Source: Epiperipatus broadwayi (taxonomy: Eukaryota; Onychophora; Udeonychophora; Euonychophora; Peripatidae). Taken from it: a stretch of DNA of 64,000 bases. The notes below the pieces were generated by a model. The model saw nothing but the letters and a program-made list of their open reading frames with translations, was not told the origin of the DNA and made no database searches. Positions within the stretch are counted from its first letter, which is position 1, and each line of letters starts with the position of its first letter. The position numbers were made by a program, and so were the translations under genes. The stretch spans positions 312,001-376,000 of the forward strand of contig JAQFVV010000509.1 in the NCBI GenBank assembly GCA_028023455.1, in the 5' to 3' direction. Below, piece by piece: positions 23,401 to 36,881 of this stretch.

Positions 23401-26400
23401 ACCATTTAGGGTCCACTGATTGTTCAGAGCTTACTGCTATTTGATAGCACATTAATTACAAGTTGGGAATCATGTCACACCAGCATATTTGCAACAATAT
23501 TATTACTTATTTGCAAAGGACAGTAATTCAGAACGATCTGTAGCAAAGCTCATTATCTGTTGCTGTTTTCTTTACATAAACAATAGCAGTATTGTAGTTT
23601 TTATGCAGCAAAATATTTTTTTTAAAAATAAGTTAATAGTGGATTAAGACAAAATAACATACAAGTTAGAAAATTCCAAACTAAGAGAAAAAAGAAATTC
23701 ACTCCAGTTTTTTCCGGATAGGCTGCTTGAACAAGAATAACCATTATCATTTAACAGCTAATGTCTTAATTATAATTCAATCACATCCATTCCTCAAAAA
23801 ACAAAACAAAACAACAACACAATAGAAAAATAATTTATTAATTGGCTACAGTTATAAAATAAATTAGAATTTCCTTGGAAAAAAATAATTGACATAACCA
23901 AATATTTTGTCCATCACTTGATGTCACGATTGTCGCGTACCACAATTTTTCTCTTGTTAGAAAACAGATACTCCATATTACAGTTGTCCTAACCTTCTGT
24001 TTTCAATACTGGTCCATGGGATTCGGATCCACCTATCACTTTTGATGCTAGAATTTTTTATGAACTTCTGAGCGATAAATCATTTAATTTTTTTATTACA
24101 GAGTGAACTTTTCAATGAAATATTTTCCATGTTAAGATGAGTTAAAAAGATCTCATATCATTGTCAGTTTTTAAAGACTTAAGTTTCATGCTAATTGATT
24201 TGAGGATAGAGATCATCATCTGGTGCCCAATGATTGTTCAAGCTTGCAATGTTAATTCTAGGGAAGGATAAGAAGTGCTCTTGGAAGTCTTGTGACATTC
24301 CTGTTCATACATCTGCAACTCATAACAGATGATCTCTCAAATACGTTTTCTTTGTCACTATTTCTGTCATTCAGCACATTTATTGAACTTATTTCCATCT
24401 CAAATTAGATCATTTTCGAGGATATCTTGTATCTAATCAATAATTATCCTGCTCCACTAATTCTTTTCCTGCTATAATTCTATCTCCATAAGTATATCTT
24501 ATAAAGAGATTGATCTATTTACCAGGGATAGTTTTCCACTAAGAATAGCTTTAATCATTCTTAAGGGCATTGAATCAACATTTGTAGAAACTTGAATAGT
24601 CTAGGAATTTGTCCATTTGGAATCTCTGAGACTCTGGGCTTAGTAAGCCAACATATGTTAATAACAGCTCAAGATTCAGTTTAAATTATTGAATCTTTAC
24701 AATTAATGCCAAGTTGGATTGAAATCCATTCTATTTTTTTTTTTTTGCTTCCAGATAAGATACTCTGATCTCAAATCTTCAAGTAGAATACTAAGCAGGT
24801 CAAATATCTTTAAAAATTCTTTTTTTTTTAAAAAAAAAATAATACCTTTAATTACATTTCCTTTAGCTGAGGTTAAAAAACTTAATTATTCATTTCTTTT
24901 TTCTTTCTGTTCCTAACAATGTTGCTAGGCAATCTGTTAAACAATAATTATAATAGGATTTCTTTTTAAGTGATTCTCCAGGCAGGTAAAAGTTCTTTGG
25001 CGTTGAAATTGTCAAATATTAAGTGGCACAGATAATTTACATAAGTCAAGATTTTCTTCATTCATGGCAAAAATCTCGGAAATTAACTTTGAAAAAATTG
25101 TACTACACATTCAAATTTTTACGGTAATTCCCCGTTATTTTACAGATAATAATAATGGAGTGATTAGCTGTTCAGGTCATATGACAGAATGAGCTTTGAT
25201 TCGGGAGCCTTCAGGTCTCGAGTTCATCTTTGTACTAAACATAAAAATTACCAGATTAAACCGAAACCTTACTTCTGGTGTTTTTTTTCCAAGCATCTAA
25301 CCATTTGACTATTTTTGTTCAATGTGATTAGCAAATGAGCAACAGACCTGAGAACTAAAAGTTATTGGAAGTTTAGTCTCTTACTTCTAACGACTAACCA
25401 CCAGAGTAATTAATATGAATAATACACTAGGTGATTGTTCTCTCCAAGCTGCCTGATGAACCAACACTTTACATAGTAACGTAGTTTTCCCTTTTCCACA
25501 AAAATTTAAAGGCACAAATATGTCCAGATCATGGTATACAACATTTCATACCTTCAGTGATTATCTTCAATGCTCTATCTGACATCACAAAATGTTGCAA
25601 GCTACTTGAAAACGTTCTAATGACTCGTGGCTTTGTTGTGGATGTACAATTTGAATCACTTCAAATGTTTCAATAGTACTTTTTTCCCAATTCAAAATAA
25701 AATTTATGTTAGCATGTTCTATCCCAGTTTAAGACATGTTCATATTGGGACTCATGATCCAAATATGCAAATGCCTTAAAATTTTTGTGGTAAATAACTA
25801 AATTGTCGTAACATATACATTGATTCACAGATGGTGCTGCAGGCACTTTAGAGAGAGAATCTGTCATCTTTTTAACGACACACACACAGTGGCAACAAAA
25901 GACCCATAAGTTAAAGATTACAGGATCAAGTTTAATTTCTCACTTCTTCAAAGTCTTCAATTTTCTGGTTGTTTTTTTAGCGTATATTTACATGCAATCA
26001 ACATTTTTTTTTTTTTACAAACGCAATGGAAATTTACATTCATTGTGTTTCAAGTATCTCATTGATTACTGTAAATCAAGAATCTACAACCAACAAACTA
26101 TGGCATTAAAAATGGATTTCTTACAAGGTTCCAAACAATTTTTTTCGGAAATCCAACAATGAAGCCTGCATTTGATCTTTACTGAGATACATGGTCATTA
26201 TGCTTATCTATTTTATAAATGGAATTTAATAGTCACTGACCTATGTAGAAGTGGACAAACACAAATCCCATATTTAATGACCGCCAAATTTATGGCAGCA
26301 GTAGCAGAATTGAAGGACTTAATGAAGCCAATAGTAATTCTATCTTTTGATTGGAATCTTTACAGTTTTAGTACAAGATCCATTTCTAAATTTTGCCCAC

Positions 26401-26512
26401 TATCTTGGCTGGGCATAAAATCTAGAAAAAAAATTTACAGCCTTAATAATAAGTTCACAATTTCTTAAATCTTTTTAATCTTAAACACAATTGCATTTTA
26501 TTTCAATTACTA
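20417..26512. other. Proposed long PKMYT1 intron, left part
   Basis: A CTGATGAAG-type hairpin lies at 21385-21430 (- strand), (AT)n runs near 21310 and 21540, and a locally C/G-richer island at 22250-22560. From 23200 to 26470 the sequence looks like ordinary decayed DNA with no recognisable protein. A frame at 26172-26468 (98 codons, +) resembles nothing I know. Confidence 0.4.
23017..23162 (+). repeat. Tandem duplication, 2 x 73 bp
   Basis: The unit starts TGCATATATAGCAAAG and ends ATAAAATCAAGTCA, and the second copy (23090) differs at a few bases. Each unit contains GGGATCGRACTC, which resembles a tRNA B box in degenerate form. Confidence 0.9.
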
Positions 26513-26759
26513 GGGATACTTAGTGTTTTCCTGAAGGTTTGTGATGATGATGTTCTAGTTGTATTTTTATATTGGACTATTTCCATCATCTAATATGTGT
26601 ATTGAATGTCTTTAGAAAAATTTAACTTTATTTAAATATTCCAAATACATTCAACTATTAGTAATAACACATCAAACAGGTTACTATATGCACAACATTT
26701 CAAGAAGTATTATTCTTCCCTCTTCTTCAGGTGTTGCTGACCTGACCAGTGACAGTACT

Positions 26760-26842
26760 AGCATGGGATTCGAATCTGGACCCTTAGATTCTTGTGTATT
26801 AAATTTTAAGGTAACGCTCTAACCAACTGAGCCATCCTGCCA
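26760..26842 (-). repeat. tRNA-like segment inside Penelope-like copy 2
   Basis: GGATGGCTCAGTTGGTTAGA at 26818-26837 on the - strand is a good A-box arm, and AGATTCGAATCCC (26765-26777) is a B box. It sits between the endonuclease stop and the terminal block, exactly as in copy 1, so it belongs to the element. The acceptor stem is not conserved. Confidence 0.7.
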
Positions 26843-26864
26843 AACACAACAATCTGTAGTAATT

Positions 26865-27536
26865 TCATATACTTATCTGTGAGGTTCCTCCTGATTTCTC
26901 CACTTTTTCCTTAAGAGCAAAGTTGATTAATGGTTTCCATACATTATGTATAGTCACACTAGGCTGGCTTATGGGATTTTTTGCCATTGTCATGTGAACA
27001 GCTTCTTTAAATTTTCTTCTTTGTACTTTTTCTTCTCTATCCAATATTTTTGTATTTTTCCAATTAAACATATGATCATTGGCACATACATGGTCTGCTA
27101 TCTTAGACACATCTGTTTTCTCTCTTCTAATCATCAATTTGTGTTCTTGCAAGTGCTTTTCAATTGGACGACTGGTCTCACCAATATATGTTTCTTCCAT
27201 ATTCACATGGTATTTCATATATGCAGTTTTTTCTTTTCAGCATTTCAAGTTCAGGTTTTGTAGATGTTATCCTCATAGGGTGATATGGCTCTGGAAAGCT
27301 GTTCTCATGATATATTGATTGCAGATTTTCCTTAATTTGTCTGCTATTTTTGGAATGTATGGTTACACTACAGTACTAAGAATTGTCTTTTCTCTTGATG
27401 GTTCTTTTTTTTTTGTCTATTCAATATTTTCTTAATAACAGCTGATGGATAAACATTTTTTCATAAGAGTTTGTTCTATATAGATCTCTTTTTTCCAAAT
27501 CGCTGGTTTCTGAAGAAACTTCTTTTGCTCTGTTCC
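26865..27536 (-). pseudogene. Penelope-like endonuclease (GIY-YIG) region
   Basis: The - strand frame reads YIGETSRPIEKHLQEHK, then ISKIADHVCANDHMFNW and NTKILDREEKVQRRKFKEAV. The pattern GETSR, then R..EH, then H...H.FNW..TKIL matches the C-terminal endonuclease module that marks Penelope-like elements and integrates the copy. The stretch upstream to the insertion (27220-27536) continues the ORF with frame breaks. Confidence 0.85.
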
Positions 27537-27540
27537 ATAG

Positions 27541-30500
27541 TGTAACGATCCGGAGAATGTAGACTTACGTAAACTGCACTACAGGGCGCCATCTAGGCAT
27601 TTGAACCTAGAAAAATTTATAAAGTAGGCAGATATGTAAGTCAAAAAAAAATTTTTTTTTTTTTTTATATTTTGCATCCGGTCGTTAGCCCATGTCACTA
27701 GCTCAGTGGAATAGCAGAGATTTAAAAAATAATATAAGAATATATATATATAAGAGGAATAAAATAAGCCACTGCCAGTAATTAACATACAAAAATTTAT
27801 TTACGCACATATATATTGTGCCCTTTTATATGGGTCACCATTTAAGTTTTGTGCTAATCTAGTGGAAAATTTTAAATTTAAGAAGTATTTTAAAAATGTG
27901 ATGTTGACTTTGCTTGTGGTAATGTTACCATAAGTTTAATTAAAGCAATCTATGAGTGTTTGATGTGTGAATTGTGTTGATCTTGAGAAGATATTTAAAA
28001 ATGATGATGATTATGATGTAATACTGCATTAATAAATTTAATAACAAATGTTTGAAGCTAAAATATTTAAAAGACAAGCTAAAATTAGATAAAGATATTT
28101 ATTAAGTTCAAAATATATGTTAAAAGTGAATAAAAATATTTTAAATTATAAATACTTAAATTGAGATTAATATTTGATTTTAATCATATCAAATAATTAT
28201 TTTAAAATCTGATATAATATCTTATTTATTTTTAAAAATAAATATTTATTTTAAAAAAGCAATTGTTAAGTTTATTTTTAGACAAGCGTTCTTGTGATAA
28301 AGAACAGATGTTATACACACATGCGTGGAAGTTGTCTAATAAAGTTGCATAACTATTTTACAAAATCATGTTATAAATTTATAAATAATACGTGAGTTAT
28401 CACGAGATAAAAATAAAGATATTAGTGTAAAATATTAAATTTGATTTTAAAAAATATTGTCTTAAAAATATAACGTATTTAAAAAAGATTTAATTTATTT
28501 TAAATGATCTTATAAAAGTTAAGATTTAAATCAAATGAGAAAGAATATTTCAAAAGAATGTTTAATAGATTTAAATAAACGATAAATATTGTTTTGAAAG
28601 AATTTGATAAAATATCAAATATTAAATAAGTCATTATTTTATTTTAATAGTGAGTTGATAAATATGTAAATAAGCAAAGTTTGATTGTTTAATCGTACCA
28701 ATCAGATAAGGAGTTTCTGGCAGTATATAAGCTGGATTCAATTGTTGAGGGGGTCTCTCTCTATAATAAAACTTCTAAGTCGTTTGTGCTATTAAAAAAA
28801 TAGCTAAGTAAATTTATAAACGCTCTTAAAATCAGTTGTAAAATCAGAAGAGTGTTATTGAATAATTTATAATATTTTTAAAGTAATGAATATGCAGTAG
28901 GAACTTAATATTCCCTATTATCTTCTCAATATCGAAACTCAATTTACGTACAAATAATCAATGGAAACCTCACACATCGGAGAAATATATCAGAAACTTT
29001 ATGCTATAGAAGTAACAGACGCTGGATTAGTACATAAAACTACAAGATGGAGAAAAGTAGTATTTTGGACTAAAAATAGTTTTCAAAAGTTAAATTACTA
29101 TTGTCTATTATTAATAGATATTTTAAAAAATATAAATATTTCTGTAAAAGAAAGTATTTTGACAAATTATAGAAGTAAAATATGTATCTTAAGGAAAGAT
29201 ATAAGATGCAGTAGTAATTTTAAATAAATACTTGCCTTGTTAAGTCTTTATGCTTAAAAGACTAGAGATTGATAATTTGAAAAAAGGCAAATATATTATA
29301 AGTATAAGTATTTTAAAAAAATCAGAATATAATAAAATTATTTTATTAAAGTTATCTAACGGACCTATAGATGGAAAAATTAATTCTTACCGGAATATGG
29401 TATTTACAAATCGAAGTAATACATGGATATCCAAATCAAGTTAAACTAAGCCAAACCAAGTTAATTGAAAAATAATTAAATGACAATTTATCAATTATAA
29501 ACTAAGTTGAAATAATAACTTTCAAATAATAATTGATGAAGAATGGTCCAAAGAACTTATAAACTATTTTAATTTTATTTGTTTTCTTGTGGAACTTATT
29601 TTTTTTAAAAAAATAAACGTTATTATTTTTATTATAAACTTTCAAGAAGCACGTGATACAACGGAACAGGAAATAGTGTTTTATTGACTTTATACGGAGG
29701 ATATTTGTTAGAACTTTTATGGTAGAAAAATCGACGCTGGACTATGTAATATGAATTTTATTTTATTTATTTAACATAAAATTAAATATTATTAAATCTT
29801 AAAAAGTAGGTTAGGTACATTTATTAAATAGTAACTTAAAAATAATATAATAATTAATTACATAAACTTATTTTTATAATTAATATAACACGGAATATTC
29901 TAATTAATGTTTATGAGTGAAATTGAATGATTTTTATTTTATGAAGCTGCAAATTCAAGAATACTGGATAGCAGAATGGACAATATTATTATTATGGTAA
30001 AAATATTGTATAATGATTTTTAATGAATTTAATATGTTTTTCTTTAGATCAACTGAATATTATGTTGTTGTAGAATGAATGGATAAATATATTATGAAAA
30101 CATACATTATATTGACAACAAACTTTATTAAAATATGCATAATTTTTTAATTTATAATATAAACATGATACAACATTACGTAAGAGCTTAGAAATAATTA
30201 TATGATTCTTTCGTAAATAATTTTGATATTTTTTATTTATGCTTAGTATTAAAATGATGTTTATTATTTATCTTAATAATTATTTTATTTTTGCAAGTCA
30301 GAAAAGGATTTTAAAAGTCTATTTTATTTTCTGTTTATTAGATAAGTTAAGTTACGTTATGAGTAGAAGCCTATATTTAGATTGAAAAGTTTACTAAGTA
30401 TAGACAATATAGTATGAGTAATTTGGATAATGAATATTTTATTTGAAGTTGATATTTGTTTTTCTGGAAAATGTTTTAAATGAGTTTAGAATATGTTTTA

Positions 30501-33500
30501 TAGATAGAAATTTATTAGAAAGGTTAGTAAAGCACATAGGGTAAAATAATGATTTTACACAGAAAGGAATCATAAAATTTATCTAATGTAATGTTTTATG
30601 AATTTTAAAATTGATAAATGATTTAAATATTAATGTTTGAATAATACAGATATAGAATGCATATTTTATAAAACATATAACAGGAATTACATTAGGTGGA
30701 ATATAATTATAGCTAATCATTCGTTTTACATTATAAAGAGATATTGATTTTATATACAGATATTAAGCAATGCTAGTAATAAAGTGAATACATGATAACA
30801 CATTATAAATGATATTTAATTAATGTAGTTATTTAATTAGTAGAGCTACATTATGTACACATGCTACATAAATAGTTTTGACATATTGTTATTTGTAGTA
30901 ATTAAAGTACATTACTAGTTATTTTAAAATCTACGTTTTGGAAAAACACACTGTAATATTATTAATATAGCATTTGAAGGAATGTAAAATTGCTTATTAA
31001 GTACATGAGTTAATAACAGTGTAAGCCTCTTATATTTGTATTTTCTTATTTTTTTTATTTTATTGATTGTCATAAGTTATAAACTGTAAATAGTGTAAAT
31101 AAATTTTATTTGAAGTTATTGTAAATAAATTTGTTAATTTGTTTTAAAAGTGTGTCGAGTTTCATTATTTTCACCTCAGCATTTTGACATCAGATGATTT
31201 GAGATAAACATAATATTTGCACAAAATTGAATTTATTATTATTACTTGGAATTGAATACCATATTTGCTTAACATTATTTTATAAGAATGGATTGACATG
31301 AACATAAATATTACAATGGTCATAAGATGATTATAATACACATTATAAGAATACAATATTGTTTATTGCCACAGATTATTAAGTCTAAGATTTTGATCTA
31401 TTTTAAAATGAAGATACCATATAAAATAAAAGATATACATATAATTGTTTATTTATTTAATGATTGATTATATAATAGAAATAGATGAGATTAAATTACA
31501 CTCTAAGATTAGTATTATTTATTTATTATTATTAAAATAAGTTAGGTGTATTTAAGTTTGATATAAAATCCCACATCATACTTATTTACATGAGTTATTA
31601 TTATTTTAAAACAACTTAGAAGAACCTGAGATTATTTAATTATATTTTAAGTTAAAAGTTAAGAATTATTTTAGTATTATTGAAGATAATTTATTTCATT
31701 TTAAAAGCCATAAGAATGCTATAGATGTAGTGGTAAGGTGATAAGTTAGGGGTAGTATTCTTATGCCATTGAGACAGTATCTTGGGAGATATTGACTCAG
31801 TGTAAATCTGCTTATTACTTTGTAACTTTACTTCGCAGTCTCATAATTTTATAAATACTTATTTAATTAGTATAATCTAGAACTATATTGATTTTGATGA
31901 TTGATAATAAATTTAATTAAGATATGATAATATAAAAGTATATTAAAGATAGATATGCAAATTTTAATGAAGCATAATAATGTAACTGAGCTAGTTGTAT
32001 TTTAAACTATTTTACATATCAAGAAGTAAGGGTACAATATATAAGATTTAAAATTGTTTTAGTATCAGTTTACATTTTAACATTTAACATTATTTTTATC
32101 TTTACTTTAATTTTCATTTAATTACTATTATATTATAATTGTACATTTTAATTAAGTTCGCACATATAAATTTATGAAAGCTTGTTTATAATGTTGAATA
32201 TAGATCGGTTACATAGATTTCACGGTCAAAAACCTTTCAAAAGAAACATAAACGATCAAAATACAAAATTATTGATACTGGCAATTGCAGAGGGAAATTT
32301 ATAAGTAACCCAGTAGTATTCACCATAAGATACTTGCATTGTCACCAATGACTTGAAAGACATCCGAATAAATACATTTTAGATACTCACCGTAAGGTAT
32401 CATTATTTATCGAATGTCTATATATTTTGACCAAATATGAAAACCCAAAACATACTTAACCGATAACCAATCCATGCAAGCGTCTATAAACAACTTAAAT
32501 TTAATGCATTTTTATTTAGGGTCAAGTATGAATAGACCACATAGATTTGCATTTGAAAATAAAATATTCTTCCCTGATTTAACCTTAGGCTAAAATTCGC
32601 AGTCAATCTGGCATCAATTCATCTGATACATCGATGTATTCAATGTAATACGGCAGCACCAAAAAGATTAAGAGAAGATATTGACTTTCATTAGATAGGA
32701 ATATTACTTCTATCCAACGAGAAGAACAATAAAAAAAAACCTCCATAGAAAGGAACTGCGCTCTGCGTCTTATAATTCCTTCCCTAGGCAAAACGGGGGA
32801 GTGCGGCGTATGAAGCAATTCTGCCAGTAGCGAATCTCCGACTACATCTACTAACTACATCAATATATCCAATCCATTGACCCAATCTAACAACGACACA
32901 AATAACCTAAGATTACCCTCCCCTAATATAACTTTACAAATCTATACAGCCATTCATGCCCGACTTAAGTTTAACATTTATATAATTAATTTAACGAAAA
33001 ACAAAAAAAATCATGATAAAACTTAAAGAACAAAAAATGAATAATATAAATGGAAATGATTTTAAATATATATATAAAAAAGGAAATACATCAAATAACA
33101 TTTTAACTACTTTAGTCAGATAGGAAACTAATGCAATTATTTTAAATACGAAAAGTTTTTAATTTAATGTTCATTAATTGTAAAGTTCTTACGGTTTTAA
33201 ACAGTTCATCTTTATCTGTCGTTTGTAAGTTTGAACGGGAATTCCCACGCCGTCCTGAAGATATTGGTATACATTTAGCCGATGTTTTATTTATTCATTC
33301 GGAGGTTTTTTTTTTTTTAGTTGGTCCTCAATGTAGAAAACGAGGTTCATTTCTCTTTCTTTCTTTGGCAAAACTGAAGTGATTGAATCGTGCGTCTCTT
33401 CAATCGCTTCTCCCGCACCTCCGCACTAACACCTATCTGTCACATTGTAATAATCATACACTAACTAATAATTTCCAAACTTGTCCTTTTATATTACTTT

Positions 33501-33956
33501 GAAAGATTGACTTAACATTACGTCATCGATGTGATGATCCTTTTCGTTGAGGTCCGATTTCCCAATGGATTTATTTCATTTGCTAAAAGTTTCTATTGTT
33601 TTCCTATCTGACCGATGTTTTTACATTTAAATGCCCAAGGCTGGTTTACATTTAACTAATTAACAATCATTTCCATTTCTGATTAATTAACCTGTTTTCC
33701 AAATCAAAAATATATTTAAAGATATAATTTTATCTCCAAATCTTTTTAAAATTTAGTTTTAAAATACTTTTTCTTTAGTAAAGTTTTATTTTAATAATTT
33801 TTCATTATCTGTGCGATTTAACATATACGAGTTTAAGATGATATTTAATTTCAATTTTTAATTCTTAAAGAAAATTTTTAAATGCGAACTTTTTAATTTA
33901 CTTTCATGTTTAATAAATAAAAAAAAACAATGTAACGAACGTCTGTGCTCGTTACA
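27541..33956. mobile_element. 6.4-kb insertion inside the Penelope-like element, class unresolved
   Basis: The ends are TGTAACGA and TCGTTACA, and the flanks are ATAG on both sides (27537-27540 and 33957-33960). Removing the segment and one ATAG joins the Penelope reading frame without a break, so the borders are exact. TG...CA ends and a 4-bp duplication suit an LTR or integrase-type element, but I found no clear second LTR and no recognisable pol. The interior is extremely AT-rich with few ORFs (28961-29227 and 29250-29444, 88 and 64 codons, unknown). The right 1.8 kb is visibly richer in C than G, unlike the left part. Confidence 0.85.
28723..28770 (+). promoter_or_regulatory. TATA box with downstream AATAAA, LTR-like
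   Basis: TATATAA (28724-28730) is followed 35 bp later by CTCTCTCTATAATAAAAC, a spacing seen in LTR U3-R junctions. It supports, weakly, an LTR-type origin of the 6.4-kb insertion with a left LTR of roughly 1.2 kb. Confidence 0.3.
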
Positions 33957-34079
33957 ATAGTGATAGTATAACTCCATGTTTTGTATTTCCAGTGTGATTG
34001 AATGTATAGGCTAGGTATTTTCCTGTATGTGTAGGTTTTCAGTAAAATGTAGTTTTGATTTTGCCATGAGGGAGTCTTG

Positions 34080-35562
34080 TCAATTTTTTTCTTGTCCTGA
34101 TTCTATTGTGAATTTAATTGAAGTGGATATATTGTTGATGGGTTTCCACAAAGTTTGTAGCAGTGCTTCACCATGTGGCCATACAACAAATATATCATCA
34201 ACATAGCAAAGCCAAACATTAGGTGGATATGGAGTAGTTTTTATGGCTAAGGTTTCAAGTTCTTCAATGTAAATATTGCTAATCAGGGGAGACAATGGTG
34301 AGCCCATAGCCATTCCTTGATTTTGTTGGAAAAATTCTGTGTTACATTGAAAGTAGGTTATTTTTATGCAGAATGTTAATAGTTCCATTATACTATCAGC
34401 AGGAAGGGCTGTTCTGGTTTGTAAACTATTATCACCATTTAATCTTTTCTTTACAATAGACAATGCCTCTTCACATGGTCCATTCATGAATAAACTTTCC
34501 ATATCAAAGCTTACCAGTAAGTCAGTTCTTTCAATTTTCATGTTCTTGATTAATTCTACAAAGTGTCTAGAATCCCTGACAAAGGACTTATAACTTTGAG
34601 AAGAAATCTTGCCAAATTTTGGCAAAGTGAATCTCTAAAACTAACAATAGGTCTTAGTGGAACATGATCCTTATGAATTTTAGGTAGACCATAAAGTTGA
34701 GGAATTTTGCTGAAATATGTTATTTTACTTTTTACTGAATCAGTGAAGCATTTGCGATGCTTTCTGAGTAATGCTTGTAACTTTGTTTCCATACTCGGTA
34801 TTGGATTTTTTGCCACTTTTCTATATTGGCCTGCTGTGAGTTCTTGTATTTTGTTGTCATAATCAATTGTATCGATTATTACTGTTGCACTGCCTTTATC
34901 AGCAGGGAGAATAATTATAGATTTATCTATTGTGAGAGATTAAATTGCTTTCCTCTCACCATAGAATATGTTTAATTTCAATTTTTGTTGCTTGTCAAGT
35001 GTTCTTTTTATTCTCCAGCATATTCTGTTACTTCTTCTAAAGACAATTTTTGAGTGATTTCCCTAGTGGCTGCCATTATATTTAATAAAGAGATATTAGA
35101 TGGTGTTATGGCAAAGTTTAATCCTCTTTCAAGAATACAAATTTTAGTAGGTTTAGAAGTGAGATTTTTAAAAAAGATGAAGTTGGTACATTTTTTGGTA
35201 CCATTATGATTTTTGATATGCCTATGTAGGTTAGCAAGTTTCTTCTTTTGGCATTCTTTTATTTTTCCATGTAATGTAGAATATGATTTTCTTACTAATT
35301 GAGAAACTCCCAGTCTTCATCAGTAAGTTTATTTTTTAGAAAACATTCTGGAATGCATTGTTTGATACTTAAAAAACCTTTGAGCACTTATTCTTTTTCT
35401 TAACAGAGCTTCACTTGCTCTCTGATTAATTTTCTCAGCTCTCTGAGAATAAATTGGAGGTTTTAGTTGCAAACCTTTAGGAATTATCCCTTCAGATTTA
35501 CATTTACATAAGAAAGTTAAATGATTTTCTACTTTGGCCAGCTTTAGACATAAATTTTTCAT
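34080..35562 (-). pseudogene. Penelope-like reverse transcriptase
   Basis: The largest intact frame (34080-34625) has SFDMESLFMNGP, then GMAMGSPLSPLISNIYIEEL and the catalytic box YVDDIFVVW. An overlapping frame (34556-34816) has LYGLPKIHKDHVPLRPIVS, the conserved PLPKIHK element. The N-terminal part with lysine-rich residues is at 35329-35562. This order and these motifs are diagnostic for Penelope-like RT, a telomerase-related group. Frame breaks separate the pieces. Confidence 0.92.
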
Positions 35563-35852
35563 AATGTCTATAAAGTTTGATTTGTATCGGGTCCATACTG
35601 AATACTTAATGTTTTCCTGAAGGTTTGTAATGATGGTGTTCTAGTTGTATTTTTATATTGGACTATTTCCATATGTGTACTGAATGTTTTTTTTTAAAAA
35701 ATAACTTTATTTAAATATTCCAAATACATTCAACTGTTAGTGGATACTAACAGTTGAAAGTATTTGGAATATTTAAATTTTTCTAAAGACATTTAATACA
35801 CAAATTAGATGATGGAAATAATCCAATATAAAAATACAGCTAAGGATACTTA

Positions 35853-36880
35853 TTTCTTTTACATATTTTGTAAATAAAACTATTTTAAACGATTTTTCTC
35901 CATCATTCATTATCCATTTAATTACTACTTCATCTGATTTTCTTATTTAAAATGCATATTTCTTCTATAGCAAACAATACTTTCTCTATTTTCCAAATAC
36001 TATTCATTTTTAATATCATCTAAATAGAGAAATAGTACTGGCTTTTTTAAAAATAATCTCACACCCTACAGTAGTAATTCCGTCTACTTCTGTGAAAGTC
36101 AAAATAGGATGTGCTCAGATACTAAGGTTTTTATTCAGTCATTTTCAAACTTTTTCTTAATAAAAGTTCTTTTCAAATAAATCTAGAGAAATCAATTCAC
36201 TTCTTTGCATTTTTCATCATGGTTTTTAATAAGCTGCTTGATAGTTTTGACTATCATGTAGACTTCTTCAGAGTTGTCAGATAATTTAATAAAAATCCTG
36301 TGAAAAATGTAGAAGGGGATATTTAGGTGATAATTAAGCACCATGTGCTCATGAATTCTTTCATGTTTTGAAATTAAACCAAGTTTTCTATATAATTTTT
36401 TATCATCCTTTAATTACTGCTTTAATGATATTTTTTCTTAAATATGCATAAAAATTTGAAATCTTTAATTAATTAAACAAATTTAAATATAAAGACTATC
36501 AATATATTATACTGTTTAATCATAAGTACGTTAGTGGGTTACTCTGGTAACGTTTTTGATTTTTTTCAGAGAAAGAAATCCTGAAATTATTAAAATCATA
36601 TTATATGTTTAGATATTTCAAAAGTCTTGCTTTCATGATCCACCAGAGTGTTATGCAGGAACAAATATAATATTCATCATACACACAAGAAACATTAGAA
36701 GTAAATTACAAATCTCTGGAACAACTGAAGAAGATTTACAAAAATAGAAAAATAAAATTTTTTGATTGGGTTAACTGGAAATGAATAATTATTAACTTTA
36801 TTGGTTCCTTGGCCTACAGAGAAGTCCATGACTGCAATTCAATTTGACTTTAACTATCTTGCCAATCAGACAATGCTTTA
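35853..36880. other. No gene seen; one CTGAAGAAG-type hairpin
   Basis: Near 36225-36280 on the - strand, CTGAAGAAG, then TAGTCAAAACTA, is of the same hairpin type as 7214-7458. The rest is AT-rich with no recognisable unit. Confidence 0.4.
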
Positions 36881-36881
36881 C

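Larger units (their letters stand above)
26523..35843 (-). mobile_element. Penelope-like retroelement, copy 2, interrupted by a 6.4-kb insertion
   Basis: The element is bounded by GGATACTTA at 26514-26522 and 35844-35852, a candidate 9-bp target duplication. Both ends carry the same block in direct orientation (TTTTCCTGAAGGTTTGT, about 26528 and 35612), and the right end has an extra inverted copy (35750-35843), the usual Penelope terminal layout. Coding is on the - strand: N-terminal and RT parts at right, GIY-YIG-type endonuclease at left. Without the insertion at 27541-33956 it would be about 2.9 kb. Stops and frameshifts show it is dead. Confidence 0.85.

Noticed and set aside
26760-26842. 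Functional tRNA gene
   Set aside because: A and B boxes are present, but the 5' and 3' ends do not form an acceptor stem, and the copy sits at the same place in a second Penelope-like element.
26946-27263. 105-codon + strand frame, also seen at 15170-15391
   Set aside because: It is the antisense shadow of the Penelope-like endonuclease, which reads with conserved motifs on the - strand.
34366-34593. 75-codon + strand frame
   Set aside because: It is antisense to the Penelope-like reverse transcriptase.
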